In this document: positions 62,533 through 64,000 of the stretch, one piece after another
How positions within the stretch are numbered: the first letter of the stretch is position 1
How the letters are laid out: the number at the start of each line of letters is the position of its first letter
Assembly: GCF_019219825.1 (NCBI RefSeq)
Contig: NZ_JAHUXH010000001.1
Span: forward strand, 1 to 64,000
DNA length: 64,000 bases
DNA from: Streptomyces sp. TRM70350
GTDB lineage: Bacteria > Actinomycetota > Actinomycetes > Streptomycetales > Streptomycetaceae
Direction of reading: 5' to 3'
Position numbers and translations under genes: made by a program
The notes under the pieces: model-generated
Seen by the model: only the letters and a program-made list of their open reading frames with translations
Told to the model about the DNA's origin: nothing
The model's database searches: none

Positions 62533-64000
62533 TCAGCGGCGGGCATATTCGCGGAAGCCGCGGCCCGTCTTGCGGCCGAGGCAGCCCGCGGCCACCAGGT
62601 GCTCCAGCAGGGGCGCCGGGGCGAGGCCCGGGTCGCGGAACTCGCGGTGCAGGACCTTCTCGATGGCCAGCGAGACGTCCAGACCGACCACGTCCAGCAG
62701 CTCGAAGGGGCCCATCGGGTAGCCGCCGCCCAGCTTCATCGCGGCGTCGATGTCGTCGAGGGACGCGTAGTGGTCCTGGACCATCTTGATCGCGTTGTTC
62801 AGGTACGGGAAGAGCAGGGCGTTGACGATGAATCCCGCCCGGTCGCCGCAGTCGACCGCGTGCTTCTTGATCTTCACGCAGACCTCGCGGACCGTCGAGT
62901 GGACGTCGTCGGCGGTCAGCACCGTACGGACGACCTCGACCAGCTTCATCGCCGGTGCCGGGTTGAAGAAGTGCATGCCGATCACGTCCTGGGGACGCGA
63001 GGTGGCGCGGGCGCAGGCGACGACCGGCAGCGACGAGGTGGTCGTGGCCAGCACGGCACCCGGCTTGCAGACCTTGTCCAGTGCGGCGAACAGCTGCCGC
63101 TTGATCTCCAGGTCCTCGGCGACCGCCTCGACGGCCAGATCGACGTCGGCGAAGGCGTCGTAGGAGCCCGCCGGGGTGATCCGGTCCAGGGTCTGCGCCG
63201 CCGCCTCGGCGGTCAGCCGGCCCTTGTCGACGGAGCGGGACAGCGACGTGCCGATACGGGCCTTGGCCGCCTGCGCCTTCTCCTCGCTGCGGGCGGCGAG
63301 GACGACGTCGTACCCGGCCTTCGCGAACACCTCGGCGATGCCGGAGGCCATGGTGCCGGAGCCCGCGACACCGACCGAGCGGACCGGGCGGCCGGGGACC
63401 TGAAGGTCACCGGAGAGCGGGGTCTGGGCGTCGTGGACGACGGTGGCGCTGCCCGGAGCCTCGTAGGTGTAGAAACCGCGGCCCGACTTGCGCCCCGTCA
63501 GGCCCGCCTCGCTGAGCTGCTTCAGGATCGGCGCGGGGGCGTGCAGCCGGTCGTGGGACGCGGTGTACATGGCGTCCAGGACCGTGCGCGCGGTGTCGAT
63601 GCCGATCAGGTCGAGCAGGGCGAGCGGGCCCATGGGCAGGCCGCAGCCGAGCCGCATCGCGGCGTCGATGTCCTCGCGGGAGGCGTACTTCGCCTCGTAC
63701 ATCGCGGCGGCCTGGTTGAGGTAGCCGAACAGCAGTCCGTCGGCGACGAATCCGGGCCGGTCGCCGACCGCCACGGGCTCCTTGCCGAGCTGGATCGCGA
63801 GGTCCGTGACCGCGGCGACGGCCTGCGGCGCGGTGAGCACCGAGGAGACCACCTCGACCAGCCGCATCGCCGGGGCCGGGTTGAAGAAGTGCAGGCCCAG
63901 CACACGCTCCGGACGTGCCGAGTCGGCGGCCAGCCGCGTGACGGACAGGGCGTTGGTGCCGGTCGCCAGGATCGTCTCCGGGCGCACGATGCCGTCCAGC
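62533..64000 (-). CDS. Double-module 3-hydroxyacyl-CoA dehydrogenase, 5' end outside window
   Basis: At least 489 residues are visible; the reading frame continues beyond the right edge (…LDGIVRPETILATGTNALS). Two full 3HCDH N-C modules lie in tandem: LGLHFFNPAPAMRLVEVVSS and IGMHFFNPAPAMKLVEVVRT occupy equivalent positions, as do GDRPGFVADGLLFGYLNQAA and GDRAGFIVNALLFPYLNNAI, and module 2 has its own dinucleotide motif (VGVAGSGTMASGIAEVFAKA). Module 1's Rossmann motif must lie outside the window. It oxidises 3-hydroxybutyryl-CoA (or the reverse), supplying crotonyl-CoA for the pathway next to it. Its 5' end and promoter cannot be judged. Confidence 0.88.
   Translation of the reverse strand, partial: LDGIVRPETILATGTNALSVTRLAADSARPERVLGLHFFNPAPAMRLVEVVSSVLTAPQAVAAVTDLAIQLGKEPVAVGDRPGFVADGLLFGYLNQAAAMYEAKYASREDIDAAMRLGCGLPMGPLALLDLIGIDTARTVLDAMYTASHDRLHAPAPILKQLSEAGLTGRKSGRGFYTYEAPGSATVVHDAQTPLSGDLQVPGRPVRSVGVAGSGTMASGIAEVFAKAGYDVVLAARSEEKAQAAKARIGTSLSRSVDKGRLTAEAAAQTLDRITPAGSYDAFADVDLAVEAVAEDLEIKRQLFAALDKVCKPGAVLATTTSSLPVVACARATSRPQDVIGMHFFNPAPAMKLVEVVRTVLTADDVHSTVREVCVKIKKHAVDCGDRAGFIVNALLFPYLNNAIKMVQDHYASLDDIDAAMKLGGGYPMGPFELLDVVGLDVSLAIEKVLHREFRDPGLAPAPLLEHLVAAGCLGRKTGRGFREYARR

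Overview
The window is high-GC chromosomal DNA from a Streptomyces. The evidence is the extreme third-position GC, frequent GTG starts, leaderless promoters (a TANNNT -10 ending 6-7 nt before the start codon), Streptomyces-type interspersed intergenic repeats, and gene sets that I recall, without having checked, from the S. coelicolor chromosome arms (a PucR/hydantoinase block and a ccrA-meaA block). No rRNA, tRNA, CRISPR array or prophage was recognised. Coding density is ordinary and most genes are metabolic.

Region by region. 1-0.6 kb: 3' part of an IS110-type transposase ending 32 bp before pcaL, a fused PcaD-PcaC enzyme of protocatechuate catabolism whose lactonase nucleophile serine reads as alanine. 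2-10.3 kb: metallo-beta-lactamase-fold protein, exonuclease III, secreted SGNH hydrolase, secreted CocE/NonD-type hydrolase, secreted gamma-glutamyltransferase, then a degenerate repeat tract. 10.7-16.5 kb: a ClpC-type ATPase, methionine aminopeptidase divergent from a tiny XRE regulator over one palindrome, and a low-complexity protein. 16.7-25.7 kb: a catabolic island for cyclic ureides and N-carbamoyl amino acids (two amidohydrolases, class III transaminase, PucR regulator, hydantoinase/dihydropyrimidinase, luciferase-like oxidoreductase, NCS1 permease). 25.7-32 kb: lipoprotein, SpoIIE-type phosphatase, TrkA-C membrane protein, hemerythrin-like protein, then a decayed patch in which a frameshifted glycosyltransferase gene runs into a fragment of dihydropteroate synthase, preceded by an intact GT4 glycosyltransferase. 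32-41 kb: a second gamma-glutamyltransferase homologue, IMPase/HisN-like phosphatase, FAD oxidoreductase plus macrodomain protein, and a 1,295-residue Tat-exported beta-galactosidase with a LamG domain inserted in it. 41-45 kb: phosphoribosyltransferase, CBS protein, small membrane proteins and dihydrolipoyl dehydrogenase. 45-49 kb: ArsR/P1B-4 metal ATPase pair and Ada-AlkA/Ogt alkylation repair. 49-53 kb: sirtuin, solitary antitoxin-like protein, NUDIX, ADP-ribosylglycohydrolase, glycerate kinase. 53-55 kb: psd-pssA phospholipid genes. 55-64 kb: ethylmalonyl-CoA pathway operon (ccrA, meaA, lyase, MaoC hydratase, acyl-CoA dehydrogenase), a TetR regulator and a double-module 3-hydroxyacyl-CoA dehydrogenase cut by the window edge.

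How they work together. The 16.7-25.7 kb block would import a ureide or pyrimidine base, open the ring (hydantoinase), remove the carbamoyl group (two amidohydrolases) and transaminate the beta-amino acid under PucR control. The 55-64 kb block converts acetoacetyl-CoA-derived units through 3-hydroxybutyryl-, crotonyl-, ethylmalonyl-, methylsuccinyl- and mesaconyl-CoA to glyoxylate and propionyl-CoA, giving acetyl-CoA anaplerosis and polyketide extender units. Its promoter carries a TetR-style palindrome in the spacer and is followed at once by a compact 89-nt segment that can fold into a three-way junction. I consider this the most promising undescribed feature here.
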